From: Prostheceraeus crozeri
Lineage: Eukaryota; Platyhelminthes; Polycladida; Euryleptidae
DNA length: 64,000 bases
Direction of reading: 5' to 3'
NCBI GenBank assembly: GCA_907163375.1
Contig: CAJQUW010006308.1
Span: forward strand, 149,871-213,870
Both the position numbers and the translations under genes were made by a program. The notes under the pieces were generated by a model, which was given only the letters and a program-made list of their open reading frames with translations, was not told the DNA's origin and searched no databases. Positions 42,431-53,649 of the stretch are shown here, piece after piece. Each line of letters opens with the position of its first letter. The first letter of the stretch is position 1.

Positions 42431-42439
42431 CCATGCAGA

Positions 42440-42640
42440 AGATTTCGTAGAGGAATATTTCAAAAGACCATGTTTGTGGGGTGTGCAACACCCAGACTGC
42501 AAGAATCGTCCAGCAAGGCATGCTGCTATGAATGAGATAGTCAATACAAGAAATATTGATGACTTCGATATGAAGGCGGGCCGAAAGAAGCTGAAGACAA
42601 TCCGCAGCACATATTACAACGAAAAGAGGAAAACTGTGAT
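42440..42640 (+). pseudogene. MADF-like domain fragment
   Basis: Frame encodes DFVEEYFKRPCLWGVQHPDC, NRPARHAAMNEIVN, then KKLKTIRSTYYNEKRK. The pattern LW...HP.YKNR..R..A...I and a later KWK.LR..Y..E is that of MADF (Myb/SANT-like) DNA-binding domains, found in insect regulators and in PIF/Harbinger-type transposons. No start codon in the usual place and no further domain nearby, so likely a fragment. Confidence 0.45.
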
Positions 42641-42649
42641 ATCGAAAAA

Positions 42650-44660
42650 AGTCAATGGCAGGCAGCGCTTTCTCTGCTTTTTTGTAATTTCTTCAACCAC
42701 TTTTGCAGTCGCCAATACAATCTCATTCGATGACATTGTGAGGAATAATGAATCAAAATTTTGAAGTTCTTTATGATCTACTGCTTAATTTGTTGCGGAT
42801 AACAAAGTCATCGTGTAAACGAGGAGTAACTTGGTTAACTCATGAAAGCTTCGTAGTTGTGTGCGTGCGCGGTACCCCCGATCCACTTGATGTTCAGTTA
42901 CCGCTCGTGTTGTTAACTGAGGTTAACCCAGTTTTAAATACCATGATCAAAAAAACTAAGTAACGTAACTCAGTTCATTTTTCATAAAACTTGGTACTCA
43001 GTATTTGCTGGAACCGAGTTTTGTGAATGTCTAGCTGGGTTTTCGGAAACTCGGTTAAATCTTTCCAAAGACTTAGAGCTTAAAACAAAAGCTCGGTTAA
43101 TTTTTTTCCAGAGACTTAGACTTCAAGCAGAAGTCAAGCATGATAAGCATCCTAATTGAGAGGGAATGCATTTCTTGGAAGTCCCGGAGCAAAGCAGACA
43201 CGATAAGGCTTATTTACTTCTTCATTTTTGCTCTCGCGCTTTTGAAGTTTTGCTTCTGAAATGTATTTGATTATTCTTTCATGAAAACGTTATTGATAAT
43301 TGTACCTCAGTTCAATGTTTTATTTGTATATGACATTACAGATGCTATTTAAGTTATTGTTGCTATTTTGAATATCATACTTGTTGCATCAGTCGGTAGG
43401 GAAATAAAAACTAAATCTTACTTCGGAAAATAACTGCAGCTATAATGCAAACAGAGTCATGAGGTGCGAGGAAAGATAGAAGAAAATGGGTGCAAGTGAC
43501 TTCGGAATGAAAAATTCGATTGAATAATATCTCAATTTACTATTTTAGGTTCGGGAATATATATGATATCTATATTTAGGGTTTCTCGCAACTTCATCCT
43601 CGTGTAAAATATTCGGCAGGTGTTCGTTTTTGGATTTTATCTCAGGCCTAATAAATGCTAGTTGACCTACTAAACAGATAAGCCTACACTGTAAATCGCT
43701 CAATACCAATCACATACGAAGGATGCATACCAAAGTATTCTTTGGTGAATTTGTGTATCCATCTGTATGCTTTTCGCATGTTATTTCAAATGTGGTGTGC
43801 TTTACATACTAAAGCCATACCAGCACAATGTTAAAGGAAAGCATCAATGATGTCTAATATATGTTGATTTTAAGGCCTTTTGCCAATAAAGATCACACTT
43901 ATGTTGCATGGTGCTTACTACTGTTTTGCAAGAAGTGAGATAATGACATTTAATAGTGAAACCTACAATACTGAATTCGATTTTAATGCATGTAAGTCTA
44001 CGGCATTTCATGAATAATCAATAAGTATTCAACCATCAGCAATTATGCATTATGTAATTTTGGAACTAAGCTCACTATCAATCCGAAATGAAAACACTTT
44101 ACAATTCATGAACGCAAAAATAGTTATGTTTGAGATACATAAGTCAGAATTGTTACACAAAAGATATCATTTGAATGAATTGGTGCTTATCAACTTGGTT
44201 CATAAAATAGAGCTAACCAAGCGTCCTGTTAATGTTACCAGGCAACTAGCAAAGACCACATACTCGTAGAGCATAAAAGTCACAATAAATCTATTCTACT
44301 TAAATACCACACTATCAAAAAGAAATATTCACGACTGGTATTACTGAAAAAAATGTTTGACAGTACTATGTAATATATACATACTTTTTCCTATGTGACT
44401 TAAAGCTCTATATACCAGAGGCATACGATTGAGGATGAATTTGTATCGGATCTCGTATATAAAACATACCAACAACTCGTATTTCATCGTAAAACACCCA
44501 ATCACAGATAGAATAGTTCGTATTGCTACATACCAATCACATACGAAAGTAAGTGAGGTTTCGTATGAAAAACATGCCATATCTCTGTAGACATACGAGA
44601 ATCTCGTGTCAAGTTTTAGTTTTAAGTTGTATGTGAATTTGATATATGTTTGAATCCAGT
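42650..44660. other. No gene recognised
   Basis: Mostly AT-rich, with short repeated words such as AACTCGGTT near 42990-43110 and ACATACGA in 44450-44610. No gene supported. Confidence 0.4.
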
Positions 44661-44666
44661 GATTTA

Positions 44667-45329
44667 CAGTGTACCGTAAGATGGGGTGAGTTCGCCCTCC
44701 GAGGCTAAGTTCGCCATGCATTAGATAACGAATGTGATGTTTCTCCGACTAGCCGTTGTGAATGGCGCCGTGTGATTGGCTGGCTGTACTGAGCAAATCG
44801 CACCGGTCGTCCTTTGTTCATTAGGCACAACAAATGCTCTGCTTGTCATTTTCTGCATGCTTTATGTCAAATAGCATGCCAAGAACATATGAATCTGCGC
44901 CTGATCATACTTACCGTCAGTATACTCCAGAGGTTATGGAAGGAGCTGTGGCGGCTGTACGAAATGATGGACAGTCAATCAGGTCTTCGTCAGCCACTTT
45001 CAATGTACCAAGGAAGACACTGAGTAACAAAATCAATGCCAAGCATCCTTTGAAGTCTGGTGGGCAGCCAGTTTTCTCTCCCGCGGAAGAGCATGAAATT
45101 GCGGAAACCATGCAAGCTGTGGCGGACTGGGGGTTTCCTTTATCGCCTTTAGATGTCCGTTACTTTGGTCCGTGTCATGCTGAAGGGAGTCTTGGATAGA
45201 AAAGGAAGGACTGAAACAAGATTTCATAATAACTACCCTGGTGTGGACTTCATCAGAGGATTTGTGAAACGCAATAACATGACCCAAAGGCTAGCAGGAA
45301 ACATTAAACAGGCACGTTCTTCAGTTGGT
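44667..45329 (+). mobile_element. Pogo/Tigger-like DNA transposon, 5' part (cut by Polinton-B)
   Basis: A plausible end CAGTGTACCGTAAGATGGGG at 44667 is preceded by TA, as expected for pogo. The coding sequence follows from about 44907 and stops at 45329, where Polinton-B begins. The remainder should lie beyond the right edge of the window. Confidence 0.6.
44907..45329 (+). pseudogene. Pogo-like transposase, N-terminal DNA-binding part
   Basis: RQYTPEVMEGAVAAVRND begins a psq-type helix-turn-helix (SSATFNVPRKTLSNKIN), followed by FSPAEEHEIAETMQAVADWG and, in another frame after about 45180, LDRKGRTETRFHNNYPG, VDFIRGFVKRNN and QARSSVG. This is the CENP-B/pogo N-terminal architecture. At least one frameshift. 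Interrupted after the codons for QARSSVG by Polinton-B. Confidence 0.7.
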
Positions 45330-45908
45330 AGTAATGGGCAAAAGACCGTTCCAGGACACCATAAATTCAAAAAAATAGTATCTTTAAAAACGACATAAAT
45401 TCATGAATTTGAACCCTTTCTCAGGTTTTTAAGACCTAAATTCATGAATTTAGACCGTTCCAGGACACCATAAATTCAAAAGATAGTATTTTTAAAAACG
45501 ACATAAATTCATGAATTTTGACCCTTTTCAGGTTTTTAAGACCTAAATTCATGAATTTAGTCGTTTTTAAAGATACCGATTTTTCAAAAAATAGTATTTT
45601 TAAAAACGACTAAATTCATGAATTTTGGTCATTTTTTCAGGTTATGAAGACCTAAATTCATAAATTTGGGCGTTTTTAAAAATACCCAATTTTTCAAATT
45701 TTTCAAAATCTCAAATTTGTGATTATGACATTTCACCCTTAAAATCATGACCGTTCCAGGACACCGAAAATAATAAAGTTGAGAATTTCAAATTCATGAA
45801 TTTTATCCATCTTTCAGGTTTTTAAAATATATCATGTGACTAAAAATATTTCTTTAAAAATGGAAGAAACAAAAGTGGAAGAAACCGCAAGAATATATCC
45901 TTCGCTAT
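45330..45908 (+). repeat. Polinton-B left terminal inverted repeat
   Basis: Matches the inverse of 63431-64000. The outer 500 bases hold the palindrome AAATTCATGAATTT about seven times (for example 45397, 45438, 45505, 45545, 45612) and GACCGTTCCAGGACACC three times (45343, 45452, 45749). The inner end contains the start of the membrane-protein gene (45860). Confidence 0.92.
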
Positions 45909-45943
45909 CTCAATTAAACTTTTACGGAGCAGCGTGACGTCTT

Positions 45944-45980
<37 letters not shown>

Positions 45981-46460
45981 CCTGTCTGTTACAGGAATAT
46001 TGTATTCACAATGACATGCATTCTTTAAAACAATTGCTTGTCTTCAATGAGAATAATTCCCGTATGATTTTAATAGAATGACCTTGAACGCTAATGGAAA
46101 TTTACACCAAAAATGGTTCTGGGAGCCGGAAAATGTGTCAGAAAGTTTGTCGACATGGCTGCTGATAAAAGTGCCGACATGGTTCGAGAGTCGGTGTATT
46201 TTTCCATTCAAAATAATGTCGCATGAATGATTGTTATGGAAACCAAAATGAAGAGAAATGCTCATTCATTTCTCTTCTCTCTCATATGTCTATTGTGTTT
46301 AGATTGTAATTGTTCTTTTGTTCTCATAGTGTGAATGAGATTTCACAACCCGCATCATGCGCTATTGTCTGTGATTTCCTTCACTCGTATCAGCTGACAC
46401 AATTTTAGCAGCTGCTACACGCCAATTCTTTTGAGAAATTTCTGAAATAGATTTTATTCC
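45909..46460. other. Variable slot with (CT)n microsatellite
   Basis: Balanced-composition sequence unlike the AT-rich core genes, with a CT repeat at about 45942-45976. It occupies the same position as the accessory region 5980-6751 of Polinton-A but shows no clear similarity. No supported gene. Confidence 0.5.
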
Positions 46461-46466
46461 ATTTAA

Positions 46467-46610
46467 AATGAGTAACATTTGAGACTTCCTAAAAATATAC
46501 GGCAAACAAACCACGTCAAATTTCGATTTAAATGAGATTGCTAATCAATTGGGAATAAATATTTTTCACCTATTGATGAGAAATGAATTGCAGTTGATTA
46601 AAGATGTACG
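46467..46610 (+). pseudogene. Partial duplicate of the protease gene start
   Basis: Diverged copy of the first about 45 codons of the protease (FDLNEIANQLGI and FHLLMRNELQLIKD), lying some 320 bases upstream of the main protease region. A second, older copy of the gene start with its leader. Confidence 0.75.
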
Positions 46611-46790
46611 AAACACTAACTCTGCTAATAAACTGATTCCTTACAAATGTAACGTTTTAATTTAGATTAAATTAAATCATTTCAAAATCGAATAAGTAGT
46701 AAGGAAAGTCATCATTATGGAACAGTTTTAAATCAATACCCCCTCCCTTTTGACTTCTAGGGGTCCCTTAAGAAATTTTTTTATTATAAA

Positions 46791-47238
46791 ATGAGCAACA
46801 TAAATGAGTTTTTGAAATTATATGGAACGCAAACAACTACAAATTTCGATTTAAAGAAGATCGCAAATCAATTGGGCATAAAGAATTTTCACATATTGAT
46901 GAGAGACGAATTACAATTCCTAACAAATAAGCCAACAATAACTATAAATTTCATAACAAATCTTCATACGTCAGATGAAAAAGGAATACATTGGTCTGCA
47001 GGTATCTTTAATAAAAATGGAGATAATTACTATTTCGACTCTTATGGATTGCCTCCAACAAATGAAGTCAAAAAATTACTTGGCAATGGAACTTATAATA
47101 CATTTCAAATTCAATAAAAAGGGAACTACTTACTGTGGTCAATTATGTCTTTCAGTTTTATTTAAATTACAAAAAGAAGTACCATTTCTAGATATTATGT
47201 TAGAATTGAACAAGGGAATATCATTCCCGAAACGTTAG
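46791..47238 (+). CDS. PRO: Polinton-B cysteine protease region
   Basis: Starts MSNINEFLKLYGTQTTTNFD, with the same His (HWSAG), Asp (FDSYG) and Cys (YCGQLC) motifs as Polinton-A. The gene is broken about once. Orientation and position relative to integrase are the same as in Polinton-A. The 112-bp leader array of Polinton-A is absent. Confidence 0.85.
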
Positions 47239-47300
47239 TTCCAATAATAATGATAATTAAAAATCAAGCGAAGCTAGCTAGCTAAAGCGGCACCTAAAGG

Positions 47301-48255
47301 TTAAATCTCGCTTCGTTGTAATTCATTTTGATAAAATCGGCCTCTGATATCTTCATCATCTAAATCTTTCATTTCGTAAGTAATCGGATAAGTTTGATTT
47401 ATTTTACAAACTTCAAATATCTCTTTAGTCCAATAACCAACAAAGCCTTTTTCAAATTTATTTTTATACTTAAATATTCTAACTCTATCTCCAATTTTAA
47501 ATTTCGGCTTACGTTTCTGTAAATTCGGTTTACTCTCATTCAAATTATTATTTTCGTTCGAATAATTATTCTCGAATATTTTTTTCTTGTCAAATCATGG
47601 TCGTCAGAAGCATTCTTTGGGGTTTCTTCAATACCAGAATGAACTTTATTATTGTACTGCTCTACAACTCCTGGTAATATCTTCAACCATTTCTGATTTC
47701 TTTGCTCAGTAAATTTCTTGAATAATTTTTTTTTAACGTCCGATTGAATCTTTCTATCACTACGGCCTTCCCTGCATTTTCAGTTGAATAAACAGTTTCA
47801 AATAGTGGCTGAACGTTTCGGTTATAAAATTCCGACCCTTTATCAACAAATAATTTCCTTGGCTTTCTCTTACTTTCTTGAAAGATTTCTTTAAACGCAT
47901 ATTTAACTGAAAGACCACTTTTATTTTTTAAAGGCTTTACCCAAGCGTATCGTGTATATAAATCTATAACGGTCAATGCGTATTTATAATCTTTTTCATT
48001 CGGCATATGAATAAGATCAGCACTCCAAATATCATCTTTATTAAATACTTTTACTTTCAATAAATATTTAGGCCTTCTGTATTCCCTATGAATTTCAGAC
48101 GCGTAGGTTCGAGCGTTGCTCTCAGACAGCTTTGCTGTCGTTTCATTTAAACCCTGACCGAATAATATTTTAGCTTGTAAAGCTTTCTTAACAAACATTC
48201 TTTCAATTTTTTCTCTAAATGTAGGATTTTGAATACTATCTAATTCTTGAATCAT
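47301..48255 (-). CDS. INT: Polinton-B integrase region
   Basis: Same integrase as Polinton-A: DIWSADLIHMPNEKDY, VIDLYTRYAW, VDKGSEFYN, VIERFNRTLK and a C-terminal part with KFKIGDRVRIFKYKNKFEK and FYQNELQRSEI. The core belongs to the rve DDE superfamily. The region is broken about twice. The double-hairpin segment near 48110-48140 is shared with Polinton-A. Confidence 0.85.
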
Positions 48256-48500
48256 CTTCTTATCAGCTGCATGTCGAGAACTTAGATCATGATTTCGATA
48301 AGCTAAATCATGTCTATAAGCTGCGACATCTACTCTATTGATTGGTTCTTCACCTGGTTTCGGATTATTATTCTCATCTAGTCTTATATCTAGTCGATTT
48401 CCTAGACCGGTATATGAATAACCAGGAAGATGTTTTTCTTTCGAATATTTACTCCAAATAAATCAAGGAAAGTTTTCTAATGTTTTTGTATGTCGTTACC
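48256..48500 (-). CDS. Polinton-B phospholipase A2-like domain
   Basis: Upstream of the integrase and in the same frame, encodes YSYTG with a following LDIRLDE, then the VD...YRHDLAYRNHD helix. Close to the Polinton-A domain at 8848-9083 and kept in both copies. Confidence 0.6.
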
Positions 48501-48639
48501 TTCATAAATTTTACAATTTGAGATTTTATGTACTTTTAAGATATAATTCAATAAATCTAAATTAGCAATTTTTAATATAATTAAATTTTCGGAATTTGTA
48601 GAATTCATTTTAAAGATAAAATATAAGTTTTACCGAATC

Positions 48640-48697
48640 GGACCAAAGGTCCTCAGGTTACTAACCTATAGAACCAAAGGTCCTGAGGTTATTACCT
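48640..48697. repeat. Expanded hairpin cluster in Polinton-B
   Basis: GGACC-AAA-GGTCC (48640-48652), GGTT-ACT-AACC (48656-48666), then a second GAACC-AAA-GGTCC and GGT-TATT-ACC. Polinton-A has one such set (9275-9300). Confidence 0.75.
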
Positions 48698-49173
48698 TAT
48701 CATACTAGGACTTAGATATATTCCAGAACCATCTTTAGTTTCTTTAATTTCTATTAAATCATCAACATTGTGGAGAATATTTTTAAGAACTCGTTTTCCT
48801 TCATCAACTAATTTTAATTTACTAATAAAATTATCTACTATTCCGTCACCCCTAGCAACTTTCTCTAACTCTCTATTATGACGTTTTTGTTCTTCTAATG
48901 CTGCCTTCTCTGATTTATTTTTATTTACTGCTTGGACAATACCAGCTGTCCCACCTGCAACACTTCCTGCTGCTGCTATGCCACCTATTATTAGTGGAAT
49001 TAATGGGAGAATCCCGCCATTCTTTTCTTCTTGTAATTGAATATTCTCTATCATTGATTTACTTATGTGATACTTTTTTTGTTAATCGTAATAGTTTTAG
49101 GTGTATTTTTGTCAACAATATTACGTAATTTTAATTCAACAGTTTTATTATTATTACTTTTCGCTTCCGACAT
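48695..49173 (-). CDS. Polinton-B small hydrophobic protein region
   Basis: Relative of 9338-9778: basic N-terminus, the hydrophobic segment GGILPLIPLIIGGIAAAG, then a charged helix and an end with KDGSGIYLSPSMIR. Broken about once. The role is unknown; a virion membrane-active or core part is possible. Confidence 0.6.
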
Positions 49174-49303
49174 TTTTAATAAAAAAATTTTAAGTTACGA
49201 AAAATTTTAAGTTATAAAAAAGATTTTAATCTATTCTAGTTATGAAAAATTTTAAGTTATCAAAAATTTTAATTAACTTATCGGACCGAAGCTCCTCGAG
49301 GCT

Positions 49304-50549
49304 TCAGCCTATCCTAGCCATCTTTCGATCAAGAATTTCAATGGAATATTTTTCATCTTCTAGCAATAAACCATAAGCCATCAATGAAGTTGTGGAATCT
49401 TTCTTTTCAATATTAATTGTTACATCACAACCAGTCTTGATAATATCTTCATATTGTGCACTTAAATCGAAACAGAAAACAGGATATAAATGTCTCCAAT
49501 CTCCAGGAGTTAATTGTGGTTTAACTCCAAATTCTATACAAAGATTTCGATAAGAATCATATCCTTCCATAAATTGATTATTGGTATCATCGAATCTTAA
49601 TGGATCAATTGGATATCGGGTTTGATTTAAAGCAACTTGTAAACTTCGAATTGTATTAATATGTAAAAGATTGTTGTTCTTATCAAAACTTGGAGAATTA
49701 TTTCTTTGAAATGTTAGTAATAAATATCTTGGAGTATTCGCAGTTCTATTAAAATGCCAGTTAAATCTTTGCTCTGAAAAAGTTACTGAACTAGCAGTAC
49801 GCTTTAGAAAATTTACTGGAATTGGTTTGTTAGTATTTAATCTTTTTTGCAATAGCTGTTTCAACCTCTAAACTGGGAGTAATATGCTTAATCCACCATT
49901 CAAGTCTATCAATTTTTAAATATGCGTTTTTTCCAGTTTTCCCAAAAAAGATTAATTCATTATTTGCCGTACGATGAATTATTAATTTAGATTTTAATTG
50001 ATATGATATTTTATCATAATCTAAATATCCGAATAATGGAGACAATGACCAATTAACTATCTGTTTACTTTTCTTGTTAAATTCACGTCTTTCTTTATAT
50101 GCACTATTGTTTGTTTTATTTAAATGTTTTGCAATATTTTCTACATCTTTCGCAATTCCTGCGGCATCTGTTCCAGCGTGAGTTAAATCATCTATAATTA
50201 TACCATCATTAGTATCAGGAAACCAACCTTCGATTTCATACTTTTTATTATTTTCACCAATTGTTACAAATCTAAGCATTGTATCAATTACACCTGGAGA
50301 ATTACTTATTGTTTCTATATTTAGAGTTGCAACATCTAAACGCATTTGTGTAAATAATCTTGGAAAGAAATTATTCTCTAGTGCAATATTATCGGTTTCT
50401 GGTAATGGTGTTGTAAAATTAGCATCACTATATAAAGAATATTCACAGTGTAAAAATGAATCAGGTAAATATAAATAACTCTATTGATTATCAACTTCAA
50501 AAATTAAATCACCTCCAGCATTTGCTCTACTGGAAGATCCGGGATTCAT
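49304..50549 (-). CDS. MCP: Polinton-B major capsid protein region
   Basis: Relative of 9956-11201 with the same landmarks (WWIKHITPSLEVE, YPVFCFDLSAQ, AYGLLLEDEKY). The C-terminal 186 residues differ from Polinton-A at four positions. Broken about twice. In the family it builds the capsid shell. Confidence 0.82.
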
Positions 50550-50774
50550 AGCAATTCTTATATAGTCATTCTTTTTTTGATTGTAACTGACGAACGGAGG
50601 ATCGTCTAATCTAAATTTATTTTCGATAAGCGAAGACATTTTTATAAAAAATAATTTGACTTTTTGTTTTTCTCACACAGAAAAAATTTTACTAAAAAAA
50701 TTTTGCTTAAAAACTTTTACCAAAAAATGTAATTAAAAAAATTTTACTAAACAAATTTTACTAAAAAATATATT

Positions 50775-51308
50775 TTAGAATTTTGCTACAACAGCTCCGC
50801 TACAGCTTTGCTGGTTAGACCGAAGGTTGCTGCTCACACCATTACCTCTTATTTCTTCAATTGAACGTTTTATGGCAACGCCTGATTTCTTCTTATGTTT
50901 ACTATCAGACGGAGTACCACTCCTCAAGGTTTCACCCCCCACAGCTATGTTAGCAATTTTGTTTTTTGTTTCCTCTGAAAGTTTTTTTAATTTTTTTAGC
51001 TCTTCAGAATCATTCCTAAGTTTACGAATAGCTTCTAGTTGTTTTAATTCGTTTTGAGATTTAACAGCATTTGATATTGCACTAGCTGTACTACCTATAG
51101 CAGCTGCTCCTTTTGCAGCAGATGTAATCAAATCTTTATTATTTTTAATTAAGTTAACGATACTTCCAATACCAGAAAATATACCGGTTCCTTCTTTTTG
51201 AATTGTTTCTATACTGTCATAATGGTAAACAGATTTCATAGATGGTTCATGAGCAATTTTTTGATTTGAAGCAAAATGTTTAAGATTGTGTTTATAAATT
51301 ATAGGCAT
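50775..51308 (-). CDS. Polinton-B small structural protein with hydrophobic helix
   Basis: 177 residues, relative of 11429-11995. It lacks the in-frame double hairpin found in Polinton-A and carries the paired stem change at 50911-50923. The frame looks whole. Hydrophobic segment IFSGIGSIVNLIKNNKD as in Polinton-A. Confidence 0.6.
   Translation of the reverse strand: MPIIYKHNLKHFASNQKIAHEPSMKSVYHYDSIETIQKEGTGIFSGIGSIVNLIKNNKDLITSAAKGAAAIGSTASAISNAVKSQNELKQLEAIRKLRNDSEELKKLKKLSEETKNKIANIAVGGETLRSGTPSDSKHKKKSGVAIKRSIEEIRGNGVSSNLRSNQQSCSGAVVAKF
50911..50923. repeat. Hairpin, changed stem pair relative to Polinton-A
   Basis: GGAGT-ACC-ACTCC, with matching flanks to 11565-11577 (GGAGC-TCC-GCTCC). 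Confidence 0.8.
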
Positions 51309-51347
51309 TTTTAGGATTAAATTTGACTTTTGGGAAAAATATTTACG

Positions 51348-51819
51348 TTAAGATTTACGTGTGTGAATGTCCAACAACTTCGTGATAACTTTATTAATTT
51401 TCCGTTGCACTTTATCTATTCCGTCAAGTAGCGTGTGATGTACTTTAATTTCTTTTCTATTAACTTGCATTTTCTGCTGATTCATCTTCAACGCCGCTTT
51501 AAGAGCATTTAACTTAATTTTAAGAACATCTAATTGTCTTTTAACGGAATCTAACTGTTCTTTATTTTCTTTAGAGTTTTCTTGTAAATTTTTCTTTAAT
51601 TCATTTTCTAAATTGATTTTAAGAGTTTTCATTTTATCAACTTTTTGATTAAGTGAGTTTACTTCATTTATTATTCTATTCATCTTTTTCATTTGTTGAG
51701 TCATTTTAGAACTTAATTCATCAACACTTTCTTGGAATGTAGTTTGTAACTGCTTTAAATTTTTTTAAATTCTTTCAGGAAGTTTTTCTATTTCATCTTC
51801 TAATTGTTCTTTCAATAAT
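51348..51819 (-). CDS. Polinton-B coiled-coil protein region
   Basis: Relative of 12188-12658, with the same heptad-rich Lys/Glu/Leu sequence (MNRIINEVNSLNQKVDKMKT). Broken about once. It directly follows the small structural gene without the hairpin cluster seen in Polinton-A. Confidence 0.6.
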
Positions 51820-51903
51820 TTTATCTGATGTTTATTTTTAATGACTGCAGATTTTAACTTTATAGAAAGTAATATTAAAATTTTTGATTGTTCTGAATTT
51901 TTT

Positions 51904-52233
51904 TTAAAAAAGTTTTGCTATATCTGCTTCTAGTTCTCTATCCTTTTTATCAAGTTTTAACAATTTTTCGTTTAATGATTTGTCATTAAGTTTAAGCAAC
52001 TTTAATTCATTCATCTGTGGAACCAAAACATCATTTACATATTTTTCTTTTAAGTCATTGATTTGTGTATCAACATATTGTTTATTTGTTAACTCTGTAT
52101 TTTGTTGCGGAAGAATAGGAAGATGCAATGGACCAGATAAAACGTCTACAGTTTTCATGATATAATTTTCTATTTCTATTTCTGATTCACGATTATTCGG
52201 GATATATGCACCTCCACCAACATTTGGTAACAT
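51904..52233 (-). CDS. Polinton-B fibre-like protein
   Basis: 109 residues from MLPNVGGGAYIPNN, with VDVLSGPLHLPILPQQ, LTNKQYVDTQI and a long charged C-terminal coiled coil (LNEKLLKLDKKDRELEADI). A start 27 bases further upstream is also open, but the MLPN start agrees with Polinton-A. Tail-fibre-like stalk is suggested by the motif. Confidence 0.5.
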   Translation of the reverse strand: MLPNVGGGAYIPNNRESEIEIENYIMKTVDVLSGPLHLPILPQQNTELTNKQYVDTQINDLKEKYVNDVLVPQMNELKLLKLNDKSLNEKLLKLDKKDRELEADIAKLF

Positions 52234-52302
52234 GAGAAAAAAAATAAAATTTTTTAACAATAAAAATAAAAAAATAAAATTTTTTCTAATAAAAAAAAAT
52301 AA

Positions 52303-53600
52303 ATGGAAAAACCAAATTTAAAAAAATTATATTCGCCCGCATCATCCTGTTCTTCTTATTGGACGAGATCAACGGGATTTGAAAATAAATGTTTTGATAA
52401 TAATAATAATAATCCATTTATAGATGTTAATATTTTATTTGAATTACAAGCCGAAATATTTAGAGAACAGACTAAAGGTTTACCTTCTATAGAAACTAAT
52501 TATTGTATTTTTCCAGGTGATCCATTTATTAAATTTATGGATATTGTAAGTAAATATAATGATGTGGCTTATGTAGAATTAAATAAAGAAAATATGGTTA
52601 TTATTGGTCATAATAATGTTTATGGTTTTATTAGAGCAGTATTACCAATTAGTAATACGGATTGGATAGAAAATAAAATTATTAATTATATCAATATTAA
52701 AGAATTAGTTAAAAAATTAAAATCTTTCTCAAAGGAAAAAATAAGACTATTTGTTGATGAACAAAACCAATATAATATTCATATCGAGAGTAAAAAGCAT
52801 AACGAAGAATTATTATGTCAAGTTTATTATAGAGATACAATTTATAAACAAGAAACATTAGAAATGCCCCAAAGATATGATGATGATACTTATATAGGAT
52901 TATATTCCAACTTAAATATCAATTTATTAAAATCTTATATAAATGGTTTAGCACAACAAGAGAAAATTTATATGTGGACAACACTTTATACTATTAACAA
53001 TGACCATAATCATAATCATAATAAACGAACCGAAGGTTCTAGGGCTTTGCCCGATCTTAAAGAATCTTATAATAATAATAATGATAATAATATAAATGAT
53101 GATAATATAAATGATGATTCTGAAACATCTGAAAATGGTGTAAATAGTAAAAAAGATTATAAAAATTTAAGTGAAGAAAAATTTATATCTCATACTGATG
53201 TACATGATATTAATACTACATATAATCAAAATTTATCTAAATTTCATTTTCTTACAATTGAAAATAATGATGTTGGTATAGTTGAAGATACTGTTAGACA
53301 ACTATGTGTCGGGTCTACAAAATTTAAATTAGGATTTACATCTAATCAATTGTAAATTTTATCATCTTTAATAAAAACTAAAAGTGATTCAGATTATGGT
53401 GGTGTTATTAAATTTTCCAAAAGAGATCAAAGACCAATATTTTTCTCTATTATATTATTATCAGATAAGAAATGTAATTTAGAGTTAGATATTCCAATAA
53501 GAGAATGGTATCCTATCAGGGAATGGCATCCTATAACAAAAAGTGTAATTTATGATGTTGAAGAATCAATTTATGATGATGAATCAATCGATAGTTAGTG
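52303..53600 (+). CDS. Polinton-B relative of the clamp-like candidate
   Basis: Same protein as 13122-14552 with the conserved parts VAYVELNKENMVIIGHNNVY and KIRLFVDEQNQYNIHIES. The Asn/Asp-rich linkers differ in length, and one linker contains a double-hairpin insert (53026-53053) that is absent in Polinton-A. The gene is broken about once; a Tc1 lies just downstream. Confidence 0.55.
53026..53053. repeat. Double-hairpin insert (GAACC/GGGC type)
   Basis: GAACC-GAA-GGTTC (53027-53039), TAG, GGGC-TTT-GCCC (53042-53052), encoding RTEGSRALPD in the host frame. Same type as 55591-55618 and 57277-57304. Confidence 0.85.
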
Positions 53601-53649
53601 AAAATAAATTTAAATTATCTTTTGATAAAACGTTATATGATAAAACTTA

